A stretch of DNA of 36,413 bases from an uncultured Eubacterium sp. (GTDB taxonomy: Bacteria; Bacillota; Clostridia; Lachnospirales; Lachnospiraceae). Both the position numbers and the translations under genes were made by a program. Under the pieces are notes generated by a model. That model saw nothing but the letters and a program-made list of their open reading frames with translations. It was not told the DNA's origin and made no database searches. The DNA lies in NCBI GenBank assembly GCA_910580075.1, contig CAJTVR010000047.1, forward strand, positions 1 to 36,413, read 5' to 3'. This document shows, piece after piece, positions 16,617 to 25,566 of this stretch (the stretch's first letter is position 1; each line of letters opens with the position of its first letter).

Positions 16617-17528
16617 TTACGGTTTCTTATATTCTGCCGAAGCCAGCCGGACAGCTGCGGCCATTCCCCCATCTCCATAAGACGGGCTTTCCATAAATTT
16701 TTTTGAATGGCTGCTTATACTTCTGCCAGCCTTTTTTGCATGTATCATTTCACATTCCCATCCATAAAGCCTTTCCATAGATATGGATTCTATTCCGAGA
16801 ACAGCATCTGCCACATGCTCTTTATAACTATTGATATGCTTTTCAATCATATAGCGCATAAGCCCGGTCCGTTTTTCCATGCTTTTTATATTAGACGACG
16901 CAAGAGCTGTCCTGTAATTAATCAGAGGCTTTTCCACAATTCCAATCAGCATCCCGGGATTTGCTTCCAGCATATTTAAAAAGAATTCCCAGTCTTCAAA
17001 ACCATTTTTCATCGATTCATCATATCCTCCGCATTTCAGCCATGCTGAACGGCGGAAAATATGAGAGGCGGGACAGCAGTTTCGCGACAGAAAATCCGCA
17101 ATACCGCCGCCTGACGGGTGTACATCCGCCTCAAGGACACCAAATGTATGCATCCAGGAAGACGCTGCCGCCAGACACGGATTTTTGCGCAGCATATGAC
17201 TGACCTCTTCGATATAAGACGGCTCCAGGCTGTCATCTCCGTCAAGCACTAATACCAGCGGTGTCTGTGTTTTTAAAATTCCTGCATTTCTTGCTGCCGA
17301 TACCCCGCTGTTTTTCTGACGGATGACTTGTATGGGGACAGATATGCTGCGGTCTGCTTCTATTTCATTCAAAATACGGACAGACATTTCATCAGACGAT
17401 CCATCGTCTGCAACTATAATCCTTTCCGGTTTTACTGTCTGACGGCACAAAGAATGAACCGCTTCATAAATCATGTTTTTTTGATTAAAACTGGTGACAA
17501 CCGCCTCCACTCCGCTGTTTCTATTCAT
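16617..17528 (-). CDS. Family 2 glycosyltransferase
   Basis: About 303 residues. GT-A fold with the expected order: VEAVVTSFNQKNMIYEAVHSL (nucleotide-binding start), IIVADDGSSDE, NSGVSAARNAGI, the metal-binding VLVLDGDDSL (DxD equivalent) and FEDWEFFLNML, where the ED pair is the usual catalytic-base region. It transfers a sugar from a nucleotide donor, probably to a cell-envelope glycan or protein. The acceptor cannot be deduced. The start at 17528 is chosen because GGAGAG lies 6-11 bases before it; an ATG seven codons upstream overlaps that site. It lies 73 bases after the DUF3298-like gene, possibly in the same transcript. Confidence 0.85.
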   Translation of the reverse strand: MNRNSGVEAVVTSFNQKNMIYEAVHSLCRQTVKPERIIVADDGSSDEMSVRILNEIEADRSISVPIQVIRQKNSGVSAARNAGILKTQTPLVLVLDGDDSLEPSYIEEVSHMLRKNPCLAAASSWMHTFGVLEADVHPSGGGIADFLSRNCCPASHIFRRSAWLKCGGYDESMKNGFEDWEFFLNMLEANPGMLIGIVEKPLINYRTALASSNIKSMEKRTGLMRYMIEKHINSYKEHVADAVLGIESISMERLYGWECEMIHAKKAGRSISSHSKKFMESPSYGDGGMAAAVRLASAEYKKP

Positions 17529-17601
17529 AATGTCTCTCCTATCACCCATTCAGTCAGCTACCTGCTCATCCGCCTGCCAGGCATGATTTTAGCACAGTCT
17601 G

Positions 17602-18393
17602 TTACAGCTTTACTGACACTTCTATAAAACCGGATGCATAAGGTCCTACTGCATATGGGTCTGCATAAAACCACATTTTACCGTTTTTCAGGTAATAGCA
17701 GTTATTATTAAAATTCAGCTCCGAAAGTGCTTCTTCTACCTGGTCTTTGTTTGGATAAAACAAAGAATCCTCATCTTTCTGCGTCTTATCAAGCTTCTTC
17801 AGATACAGGCTGCGCACTTTTTTGTTCAGCTGTGTTTTTGATATTCCAAGTATCTGCGCAGCCGATACCTTTTTTCCTGTTTTTGCATCAAAAATATATG
17901 TATAACGGTATGGCATGCCATGTGCGCCCATTTCATAATTATAACCGGACTGGAACACGCAGATATAATCTTTATCATTGTTTGCAATCTCACAGGTTAC
18001 CTCATCAGCATAATGAGATCCGCTGTCAGACTGTGAAACAGATTCCTCTGCATCTTTCAGATTTTCCTGTGCCTGCCGGATCCATTTTGTACGCAGATTT
18101 TTATAAAATTTATTGAATGCCTGCGCCGCTTCACTATCGCCTTCTGCCTGCGGATATTCATAAGAAAGCTCTTTATATACCTTTCCCTGCTCCGTTTTAT
18201 ATTCTTTCGTATAAGATTTTATCGAAACTTTCAGTCCTTCGGATTTTTCCGTCTGATCATCTGACAAAGCATCATCCTCTGTCCGGGCTGCTTCTGCCGG
18301 TATTTTTGTATCTGCCAGACAGATCGAAGGTATCGTACATGGTACGGTGAGCATAACTGCCAATAACGCTGCGCTTAATTTTTTCATTGCCAT
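17602..18393 (-). CDS. Exported DUF3298-type protein (RsiV-like C-terminal domain)
   Basis: 263 residues with an N-terminal signal peptide (MAMKKLSAALLAVMLTVPC, cleavage around residue 28) and no lipobox. A short acidic linker is followed by a domain of the DUF4163/DUF3298 type found in RsiV and related extracytoplasmic proteins: ELSYEYPQAEGDSEAAQAFNKFY, YEMGAHGMPYRYTYIFDAKTGKKVSAAQIL and FYADPYAVGPYASGFIEVSV. RsiV relatives bind lysozyme, but this protein has no sigma-binding cytoplasmic part and no adjacent sigma factor, so it is not an anti-sigma factor by context. AGGAGG lies eight bases before the start. Confidence 0.75.
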   Translation of the reverse strand: MAMKKLSAALLAVMLTVPCTIPSICLADTKIPAEAARTEDDALSDDQTEKSEGLKVSIKSYTKEYKTEQGKVYKELSYEYPQAEGDSEAAQAFNKFYKNLRTKWIRQAQENLKDAEESVSQSDSGSHYADEVTCEIANNDKDYICVFQSGYNYEMGAHGMPYRYTYIFDAKTGKKVSAAQILGISKTQLNKKVRSLYLKKLDKTQKDEDSLFYPNKDQVEEALSELNFNNNCYYLKNGKMWFYADPYAVGPYASGFIEVSVKL

Positions 18394-18788
18394 AAATAAG
18401 TCCTCCTGGTTTTTCTTTTTATTTGTTTTCGTTTAATTATTAGACGCCTGGTCTGAGAAAAAGTTGCAGTAGATAAAATTTTTTCCAATTTTTTTAACTG
18501 CTCCGCAAACCGCCATTCAGACTCTGCTAAAATCTAATTAAACCGCAGGCAATAACTATGGGTTTCCCGGACGCCGGGTCAGATGTATTCTCTCTCTGGC
18601 ATCCAGTTAATCTACGGGATTCCCGGATGCCAGGCAGAGAAATGTTTTCCTTTTTCTGTTCCGCCTGCGAACAGTTAGAAATTCTTAATTTTCTGCCTCA
18701 TTTCCAGGATTTGGGGCTCACCGCCTGCCGCAGCTGAAAACCCGGAAGCCCCAAAAGGTGCCTGCATTATCACTCTGTACCAGTATAA
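18394..18788. other. Gene-free stretch with two diverged 55-bp direct repeats and a weak hairpin
   Basis: No gene is supported here. CTATGGGTTTCCCGGACGCC (from 18557) and CTACGGGATTCCCGGATGCC (from 18612) start two related units about 55 bases apart. TTTGGGGCT (18710-18718) pairs with AGCCCCAAA (18747-18755) downstream of aspS and may act as its terminator, though no T-tract follows. Confidence 0.5.
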
Positions 18789-20570
18789 TTATTCTAAAAA
18801 CCCGATTCCCAGTTCCTTAAGCTGTTTTTCATCAACTGTATCCGGTGCGCCGGACATTAAATCGGAAGCATCCTTAACCTTTGGAAAAGCGATCACATCC
18901 CGGATGGAATCTGCGTGAACCAGATGCATAATCATCCGGTCAAAACCATACGCAAGCCCTGCATGAGGCGGTACTCCGTACTGAAATGCGCTTAATAAGA
19001 ATCCAAAGTTTTCCCATGCCCTTTCTTTTGTAAATCCAAGCACTTCAAACATTTTTTCCTGAATATCATTTCTGTGAATACGTACAGATCCGCCGCCCAG
19101 CTCCGTGCCGTTTAATACGATATCATAAGCCTTCGCACGCACTTTGCCCGGTTCGGTATCAATCTTGTCCCAGTCCTCTTCCATTGGCATCGTAAACGGA
19201 TGATGCATAGCCAGATACCGCTGTTCTTCATCGGACCACTCTAATAACGGGAATTCCGTTACCCAGAGGAAATTGTACTGATTTTCATCCATGAGTCCTA
19301 ACTCCCTGCCCATTTCAAGGCGGAGCGCTCCGAGCACATTCCAGACAATTTTATTCTGGTCTGCAGCAAACAGCAGCAGATCGCCAGGCTGGGCTTCCAT
19401 TTTTGCAGCAAGTGCTTTTAACTCATCTTCAGACATAAATTTCGCAAACGATGATTTATAAGTGCCGTCTTCATTGACACATAAATAAGCAAGCCCTTTT
19501 GCACCATAGCCTTTTGCAAATTCTACCAGTTTATCTATTTTTTTACGCGGCATCTTTGCCTGTCCCTGTACATTAATACCGCGGACAGAACCCCCGCTTT
19601 CAATAGCATTTGTAAATACGCCAAACCCGCATCCTGCGACTGTCTGTGAGACATCTGTTAATTCCATGCCAAACCGGGTATCCGGCTTGTCTGAGCCGAA
19701 ACGGTCCATTGCCTCCTGCCATGGCATTCTCGGCAGCGGCAGGTTGATTTCTACACCGGCTGCTTCCTTAAAAACATACTGCAGCAGACGCTCATTGACA
19801 TCCATAACATCATTTTCATCCACAAATGCCAGTTCCATATCAATCTGTGTAAACTCCGGCTGGCGGTCTGCACGAAGATCCTCATCCCGGAAACATTTTA
19901 CAATCTGGATATAACGGTCGTAACCGGAACACATTAACAGCTGTTTGAATAACTGCGGCGACTGCGGCAGCGCATAAAATTTACCCGGATGCACACGGCT
20001 CGGCACCAGGTAATCCCTGGCCCCTTCCGGTGTGGACTTTTGCAGCATCGGCGTTTCAATTTCCAGAAATCCTTCGTTTTCCATAAATCGGCGGACATAA
20101 GAAGCTGCCCGGCTGCGCATGATAAGATTGCGCTGCAGATCCGGCCTTCTTAAATCCAGATAGCGGTACTTTAAACGCAGCTCGTCCTTTGTCTGGATAT
20201 TTTCTTCAATCGGAAACGGCGGCGTCTCGGATTCTGATAAAATCCGAAGACTCTCAGCGGCTACTTCGATATCTCCGGTTTTCAGATTTTCGTTGACAGC
20301 TGCGCTTCTCCTGTTCACCTTTCCGGTAACGGCTATCACATATTCACTGCGCAGATTTCCTGCTTTTTCAAATCCTTCCGGCCCTGCAATATCCTCGTCA
20401 AACACAATCTGCAGAATCCCGGAACGGTCTCTTAAATCAATAAATATAAGGCTTCCTAAATTGCGCCTTTTCTGCACCCAGCCCATAACAGTTACGGTCT
20501 GCCCGATATTTTCATTTGATACTTCTGTACATCTGTGGGATCTATGCAGTCCCTGCATGGATTCACCCAT
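18789..20570 (-). CDS. aspS: Aspartyl-tRNA synthetase
   Basis: 593 residues, the bacterial class IIb aspartyl enzyme. An N-terminal OB-fold anticodon domain (QTVTVMGWVQKRRNLGSLIFIDLRDRSGILQIVF) is followed by the catalytic core: motif 2 IVKCFRDEDLRADRQPEFTQID and motif 3 GLAYGFDRMIMHLVHADSIRDVIAFPK, with the bacterial GAD insertion between them. It charges tRNA-Asp. The start at 20570 follows AAGGAGGA; the longer frame upstream has no ribosome binding site. It is downstream of hisS (83-base gap, same strand), the usual hisS-aspS operon of Firmicutes. Confidence 0.96.
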   Translation of the reverse strand: MGESMQGLHRSHRCTEVSNENIGQTVTVMGWVQKRRNLGSLIFIDLRDRSGILQIVFDEDIAGPEGFEKAGNLRSEYVIAVTGKVNRRSAAVNENLKTGDIEVAAESLRILSESETPPFPIEENIQTKDELRLKYRYLDLRRPDLQRNLIMRSRAASYVRRFMENEGFLEIETPMLQKSTPEGARDYLVPSRVHPGKFYALPQSPQLFKQLLMCSGYDRYIQIVKCFRDEDLRADRQPEFTQIDMELAFVDENDVMDVNERLLQYVFKEAAGVEINLPLPRMPWQEAMDRFGSDKPDTRFGMELTDVSQTVAGCGFGVFTNAIESGGSVRGINVQGQAKMPRKKIDKLVEFAKGYGAKGLAYLCVNEDGTYKSSFAKFMSEDELKALAAKMEAQPGDLLLFAADQNKIVWNVLGALRLEMGRELGLMDENQYNFLWVTEFPLLEWSDEEQRYLAMHHPFTMPMEEDWDKIDTEPGKVRAKAYDIVLNGTELGGGSVRIHRNDIQEKMFEVLGFTKERAWENFGFLLSAFQYGVPPHAGLAYGFDRMIMHLVHADSIRDVIAFPKVKDASDLMSGAPDTVDEKQLKELGIGFLE

Positions 20571-20653
20571 GGCTGATTCCTCCTTTTGACCTGTCATCAA
20601 CAAAATAAAACCGTTTACAGACAGCCGCAGCACAAAGCCCCGGCTGATCTCAG

Positions 20654-21904
20654 CTAACGGTTAAAAAATTCTACAAATTCCTCATAACCTTCTTTTGTTA
20701 ACTGCTCTTTTTGAAACTTTTTATTTTTATTCATCCGCACTACCAGCACCTGTTCACCGTTTTTCCTTGCTTCCTGTGCTTTTGTAATAACTGCGGCCAG
20801 CTTTTCGCCCGGATATCCTTTTTCTATTAAATAAGCTGTCTTTTTCGGCTGTTCCGGTATCTGAAAACCGCTTTCTAAAAGCAGCAGGATAATCCGCTCA
20901 AATCCAATGGAAAATCCACAGGCAGGAACATCTTTTCCGGTGAAACTGCCAATCATTTTATCATAGCGTCCCCCGCCGCCGCAGCTTCCGCCAAATTCCG
21001 GCATAGCGATTTCAAAAATCGTACCTGTATAATAAGACATGCCGCGCACAAGCGTCGGGTCAAATACAAGTTCAAATTCGGCTGCCTTGCAGGCATTGAC
21101 GCTATCTGCAATTTCCTTCATGCCCGTTACGATATCTTCTTCCAGATATTCTCCCAGAGCACCGGCCAGATAAGAAATGCCATCCTCTGCGTCTGCAACT
21201 CCCTGAAACAGTTCTGTATATTTCTGAATGGAGGATTCCGCAAAGCCGGCCTGGGCCAGTTCTGCTTTCACGCCGTCTATGCCGATTTTATCCATTTTGT
21301 CCAGAATAATAAATACTGTATCGTAAGATTCTTCTGCAAAACCGCTGTATGCTGCCATGGCTTTTAAAATCCGCCGTTCATTAATACGGATTTCAAAATT
21401 GCGAAAACCGAGTTTTCCAAGAGTGGCAGTCGTGGCAAGTATTAATTCAATTTCAGCCAGATTAGACGGTTCACCCAGGATATCAATATCGCACTGCATA
21501 AACTGGCGGTAACGTCCTCTCTGCGGTCTGTCAGCCCGCCATACGCTGCCAATCTGAAGCGCCTTAAAAGGTGACGGAAGATCGTTTGCATGGCTGGAAT
21601 AATAACGTGCCAGCGGCACAGTCAGATCATAACGCATGCCAAAATCCACCAGGTCTGCCTCTGTCTCTGCTGTTTCGAGGTTTAATTTTTCGCCGCGTTT
21701 CATTACCTTAAAAATCAGTTTTTCATTTTCTCCGCCCTGTTTATTTGTTAAATTTGCTATGCTTTCCATACATGGCGTTTCAATCGGAGTAAAACCGAAA
21801 CTGCGGTAGGTATCCTTGATTACGGACTGGACGTAATCGCGGACCTGCATTTCGGCTGGTAAAATATCTTTCATGCCATTGACTGGCTTTTTCACTAATG
21901 CCAT
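20654..21904 (-). CDS. hisS: Histidyl-tRNA synthetase
   Basis: 416 residues, a class IIa synthetase. It starts with KPVNGMKDILPAEMQVRDYV and has motif 2 (SVWRADRPQRGRYRQFMQCDIDILG), the histidine-specific LVRGMSYYTGTIFEI, GGGGRYDKMIG and motif 3 (ACGFSIGFERIILLLLE), then a C-terminal anticodon domain (EKLAAVITKAQEARKNGEQVLVVRM). It charges tRNA-His. AGGAGGATATGTTGCA precedes the ATG. A sigma-A promoter lies about 90 bases upstream and no T-box fits in the short leader. Confidence 0.96.
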   Translation of the reverse strand: MALVKKPVNGMKDILPAEMQVRDYVQSVIKDTYRSFGFTPIETPCMESIANLTNKQGGENEKLIFKVMKRGEKLNLETAETEADLVDFGMRYDLTVPLARYYSSHANDLPSPFKALQIGSVWRADRPQRGRYRQFMQCDIDILGEPSNLAEIELILATTATLGKLGFRNFEIRINERRILKAMAAYSGFAEESYDTVFIILDKMDKIGIDGVKAELAQAGFAESSIQKYTELFQGVADAEDGISYLAGALGEYLEEDIVTGMKEIADSVNACKAAEFELVFDPTLVRGMSYYTGTIFEIAMPEFGGSCGGGGRYDKMIGSFTGKDVPACGFSIGFERIILLLLESGFQIPEQPKKTAYLIEKGYPGEKLAAVITKAQEARKNGEQVLVVRMNKNKKFQKEQLTKEGYEEFVEFFNR

Positions 21905-21990
21905 TGCAACATATCCTCCTATTTTTATGCCTGCAGGCTGCCTGCCTGACTGTATAAATATTGATTCTGCACAGATTCTGCATAAAAACC

Positions 21991-22019
21991 ATTATATTTT
22001 CGCCGGAAAGAAAAGTCAA
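21991..22019 (-). promoter_or_regulatory. Sigma-A promoter of hisS-aspS
   Basis: On the minus strand TTGACT (22019-22014), a 17-base spacer and TATAAT (21996-21991) form a strong vegetative promoter leading into a leader of about 80 bases. Confidence 0.8.
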
Positions 22020-22127
22020 TAGTGAATACACAATTGAGCGGTGCAGCGGCATATACTATAGAAATGCTCCCCGGAGACTCTGTAAAATGCCTGCGGCGGA
22101 GCTTTGAAGGGTGCATCAGACATAAAG

Positions 22128-22153
22128 AAGGGCATCTGCGTTAGCAGATGCCC
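22128..22153 (-). terminator. Terminator after the RpiR gene
   Basis: GGGCATCTGC and GCAGATGCCC form a perfect 10-bp stem with a GTTA loop (about 22129-22152). On the minus strand it is followed by TTCTTTAT, and it separates the amino-sugar operon from hisS. Confidence 0.8.
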
Positions 22154-22205
22154 AGCAAAAGTTACTGGCGGAGTATGAATTACCCGGACGCCGTGAGGCC
22201 ATCCC

Positions 22206-23063
22206 CTACAGCAGTTTCCTCGTGATCGCCTCCGCTGTAGAACTGCGCGCCGCTGCAAATACTTCCGGATTGCGCTTGCAGAATCCATAGAACAGGCACT
22301 CAATGATAAACAGCTGCCCCGCCTTTGCGGCTATGGACCCGGACTGCAGCGGGCTTTCGTTATAACCGCAGAGCAGGACGACATCTGCAAACTCTGCTGC
22401 CCGCGATTTTGGGAAATGGGTAATCAGTATAATAGAAACGCTGTTTTTTCTGGCAATACTCATAATATCTTCCATGTCTTTGGTAGAGCCGGAATAAGAA
22501 AAGAATAAAATCACATCTTTGGAAGATGCCAGTGCAATGTTCATAGCCTGCATATGGGAATCGGCTATATGAACAAAACGTGATGAAGCCGTTGAAAAAC
22601 GCGCCCATGCCTCCATTGCCATAACCATGCTGCCGCCCTGGCCGAAACAGAAGATACGGTCTGCAGCAGTTAGCAGATCTATTGCTTTTTCCACAACACT
22701 TTCATCCAGAAGTTCCAGTGTATCATTCAGTGAGATAATATTAGAAGCGTACAGTTTGCGGAAAACGCTGCCCATAGTATCCTCAGAAGTAATCGTTTCC
22801 GGGGAATCGTCAGGGTCACCCAGATCTGTCACATAATCTGACTTTGCCAGCGCCAGCTTTAAATCATTATAGCCGGACAATCCCAGGCTGCGGCAGAAAC
22901 GTGTAATGGTCGCTTCCGATACGCCGCTGTTTTCTGCCAGCGTAGAAATAGACAGATACTGAACTGCTGCAGTATTTGTAAAAATATAGTCTGCCAGTTT
23001 TTTTCCAGAGCGCGTGAGGGAATGATATTGTTCCGTGATGTATTCTAAAATAGAGCCATTCAA
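22206..23063 (-). CDS. RpiR/MurR-family regulator of the sialic-acid/amino-sugar locus
   Basis: About 285 residues. The N-terminal HTH_6 domain (SLTRSGKKLADYIFTNTAAVQYLSISTLAENSGVSEATITRFCRSLGL) is joined to a SIS sugar-phosphate-binding domain (DRIFCFGQGGSMVMAMEAWARF, KDVILFFSYSGSTKDMEDIM). RpiR proteins in nan loci respond to ManNAc-6-P or GlcNAc-6-P; the exact ligand here is inferred. The start is TTG 23063 with AGGAGG seven bases upstream, preferred over an ATG 11 codons earlier that covers this site. It is the last gene of nagA-nanK-rpiR. Its likely operators are the palindromes at 26386-26429. Confidence 0.9.
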   Translation of the reverse strand: MNGSILEYITEQYHSLTRSGKKLADYIFTNTAAVQYLSISTLAENSGVSEATITRFCRSLGLSGYNDLKLALAKSDYVTDLGDPDDSPETITSEDTMGSVFRKLYASNIISLNDTLELLDESVVEKAIDLLTAADRIFCFGQGGSMVMAMEAWARFSTASSRFVHIADSHMQAMNIALASSKDVILFFSYSGSTKDMEDIMSIARKNSVSIILITHFPKSRAAEFADVVLLCGYNESPLQSGSIAAKAGQLFIIECLFYGFCKRNPEVFAAARSSTAEAITRKLL

Positions 23064-23114
23064 AATATCTCCTCCTTCTGTATTGGCAGCAGGCATGATT
23101 ACGGGCTTTTATAT

Positions 23115-23996
23115 TCATAAGCTGTTAAGAACAGCGGCTCCTAACATGCCTGCCTGGTTGCCAAGTTCTGCTTTTTTCACTTCGACATGTCCAAAGCTCG
23201 GCATTATATTCTGATACAGTTTTTCCTGTATCTGCTGCAGGACATAAGGCTGGTCCATGACTCCTCCGCCAAGAATGATACAGGAAGGATTTAACATATG
23301 AACCACAGTAATAAGGCCGTATACAATTTCCATGATCCAGCGGTCAATAATCTTCTTCACTGCGGGTTCTTCCTGGTGAGCGAATATCGTCCTGCCATCC
23401 GTAAGCGCCGGGTCCGTTTCCATTGCAGATTTTACAAGAGCCGTTGCGGAAGCATACCGCTCATAGCAGCCGGAAAAAATATCTTTCGATGCGTCACGGT
23501 CTTGCGGATGAATGATCATTCCGCCAAACTCTCCTGCAGAATAACTGCTCCCGGAATACAATTTTCCATTCGCAAAAATAGCTCCTCCTACACCTGTTCC
23601 ATAGGTCAGGCATACAAAATCGTTCCGGTTTCTTCCTGCACCGAAAACCGCTTCTCCAATGGCCGCAGCATTAACGTCATTTTCCACAGCAGCAGGCACG
23701 TGGAATTCGTCTTCCATAATTTGTTTTAGCTTTGTTCCAGTATAACCCGGAATATTTTCATTTGCATAGATAATAGTGCCCTTTACCGGGTCGGTCTGGC
23801 CGGCCGTACTGATTCCGATTCTGTCAAATGTACAGATATCACGGTAACCAGCGATAATTTCTTTTGCCCGGTTCACAACGTGCGCAGCGCCGGATTTTGC
23901 TTCTGTAGCAGTTTCACGGATATTTGTCAGACATCCGTCCTGGTATAATCCCGATTTAATGGCTGTACCCCCAATATCAAGTACAATTGCAGCCAT
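23115..23996 (-). CDS. nanK: ROK-family kinase, probable N-acetylmannosamine kinase
   Basis: 293 residues. ROK/ASKHA fold: AIVLDIGGTAIKSGL (phosphate 1), GISTAGQTDP, VENDVNAAAIGEAVFG (sugar-contacting Asn-Asp), CLTYGTGVGGAIFANG (phosphate 2) and IILGGGVM (adenosine). The usual ROK zinc site CxCGxxGCxE is not intact: the region reads DIFSGCYERYAS with one Cys. The context (nagA before it, RpiR after it, NanA and NanE nearby) makes ManNAc the likely substrate, giving ManNAc-6-P for NanE; GlcNAc or glucose cannot be excluded from sequence. The start follows GGAGGATATGCT. There is a 46-base gap after nagA. Confidence 0.82.
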   Translation of the reverse strand: MAAIVLDIGGTAIKSGLYQDGCLTNIRETATEAKSGAAHVVNRAKEIIAGYRDICTFDRIGISTAGQTDPVKGTIIYANENIPGYTGTKLKQIMEDEFHVPAAVENDVNAAAIGEAVFGAGRNRNDFVCLTYGTGVGGAIFANGKLYSGSSYSAGEFGGMIIHPQDRDASKDIFSGCYERYASATALVKSAMETDPALTDGRTIFAHQEEPAVKKIIDRWIMEIVYGLITVVHMLNPSCIILGGGVMDQPYVLQQIQEKLYQNIMPSFGHVEVKKAELGNQAGMLGAAVLNSL

Positions 23997-24042
23997 AGCA
24001 TATCCTCCTTTTATAAAACCATATTGTGACAGATATGTCAAT

Positions 24043-25191
24043 TTATAATACCGGCTTTCCCCGGTGAATTACTTTGTCCAGGTCCAGATTTTCTTTTAAC
24101 AGGACAATATTTGCATATCTGCCTGGTGCCAGGCTGCCATAATCTTCCTGCAGCCCAATGGCTTTTACAGGATTTACAGCTGCACATTTCACAGCCGACG
24201 CCAGCGGAATGTCCATATTTCTGACAGCATTGCGCATGCAGTCTGCCAGGTTTGTTACAGATCCTGCAATTGTGCCGTCATTTAATACCGCCAGATTTCC
24301 TTTTACTGTAACTTCCTGTCCTCCCAGATCGTAAGAACCATCCTGCAGCCCTGCAGCCCGCATACTGTCGCTGATAAAAATTATCCGCTCATCGCCAAAC
24401 AGCCGGAATGCAGCCCGTACCGCAGCAGGATGTATATGCACGCCGTCGCAGATCAGCTCAGCCATACAGAAATCTGTATCTGCACCGGCTCCAATCGGGC
24501 CCGGAGAACGGTGATTTAACGGAGGCATTGCATTGTACATATGCGTCAGCTGTGAAGCACCATGGGAAAACGCTTCCATACAGGTGTCATAATCCGCTGT
24601 TGTATGGGCAATCGAAATATTAATATTTTTACTGTTGCGCTCAATGAATTCCATGGCGCCTTCCGTCTCAGGAGCAACGACTGCTGTACGGATTCTGCCC
24701 CCGGAAAGATCCTGCAGCCGCTGCAGCATCTTCGTATCCGCCGGATGAATATAACGTCCATTCTGGGCACCTTTTTTTTCTGCGCTGATAAACGGGCCTT
24801 CCATATAAAGCCCGCAGAAATCTGCGCCATTATCACAGGAAAAATCCCTGGCTGTTTCACAGATTTTTGCGAGTACCTCTTCAGACATCGTCATGGTAGC
24901 CGGAGTAATGGAAGTAACACCCTGTCTCAGTTCATACTGCGCCATTGTTCGTAATGCTTCTGCCGTGCCGTCACAGCAGTCGCTTCCCATGCACCCGTGA
25001 AAATGGATGTCTGTAAGGCCTGGAATCACATATTTTTCTGCCGCATCCGTGACTGTCTCCGTCCCTCCTGCTGCATCATATTCTTCTTTTGATACAATCC
25101 GGTCTTTGCATATATAAACTGTTCCGGCAGAAAATGAGCCTTCCTCCTTAAATACCTGGCCGTTTATAATTTTATGTTTTGTATCCATTTC
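24043..25191 (-). CDS. nagA: N-acetylglucosamine-6-phosphate deacetylase
   Basis: 382 residues, an amidohydrolase-superfamily TIM barrel. Metal and catalytic residues are visible: TDIHFHGCMG (HxH), GLYMEGPFIS (metal Glu), SIAHTTADY and SQLTHMYNAMPP (His ligands) and IIFISDSMRAAG (catalytic Asp). It removes acetate from GlcNAc-6-P to give GlcN-6-P for NagB. The start at 25191 is placed after AAAGGCGG; the 15-codon longer frame has no ribosome binding site. It heads the nagA-nanK-rpiR unit. Confidence 0.94.
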   Translation of the reverse strand, partial: EMDTKHKIINGQVFKEEGSFSAGTVYICKDRIVSKEEYDAAGGTETVTDAAEKYVIPGLTDIHFHGCMGSDCCDGTAEALRTMAQYELRQGVTSITPATMTMSEEVLAKICETARDFSCDNGADFCGLYMEGPFISAEKKGAQNGRYIHPADTKMLQRLQDLSGGRIRTAVVAPETEGAMEFIERNSKNINISIAHTTADYDTCMEAFSHGASQLTHMYNAMPPLNHRSPGPIGAGADTDFCMAELICDGVHIHPAAVRAAFRLFGDERIIFISDSMRAAGLQDGSYDLGGQEVTVKGNLAVLNDGTIAGSVTNLADCMRNAVRNMDIPLASAVKCAAVNPVKAIGLQEDYGSLAPGRYANIVLLKENLDLDKVIHRGKPVL

Positions 25192-25566
25192 AGACCGCCT
25201 TTCTAAATTTTCTATTTTTTCTGTTACCTGTATCATTTACCCGTAAGACATCATGTGCCTGTAACGGCCTGCCTGATTTGAATTAAGGTATATTTTTTGT
25301 ATAATTTCTATCCTGTTATTTCTGAATTCCATTTTAGCAGGTTTCAAGTTTCCATTTCTGGCATTTTAATGTTTTTCTGTCATCTTAATGTTTTATTCTG
25401 CAGCTTCGTTTTCTGAAGCTGCAGCCGGCTCTGGTTCTGCTGTTTCAAAAAACTATGATTATTTCTGATTCTGATATTTTAATAACTGTGTTTCTTTTTA
25501 TATTCTAATATTTCCAGCATTTCTAATTTTATGATTCTGTCATCAATTCAATTTTCCGCTATTCTC
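25192..25566 (-). promoter_or_regulatory. nagA promoter region and nagB-nagA intergenic hairpin
   Basis: No gene lies here. On the minus strand TTCAGA (25326-25321), a 17-base spacer and TATACA (25303-25298) form a moderate promoter for nagA. CTGCAGCTT (25398-25406) and AAGCTGCAG (25416-25424) form a perfect 9-bp stem between nagB and this promoter; no T-tract follows, so its role as terminator is uncertain. Confidence 0.5.

Noticed and set aside
17602..18393. Anti-sigma factor RsiV
   Set aside because: Only the extracytoplasmic domain is similar; there is no transmembrane sigma-binding part and no sigma factor next to it.
21905..22019. T-box upstream of hisS
   Set aside because: The promoter is only about 90 bases before the start codon and no GGTGGCACCGCGG-type motif occurs there.
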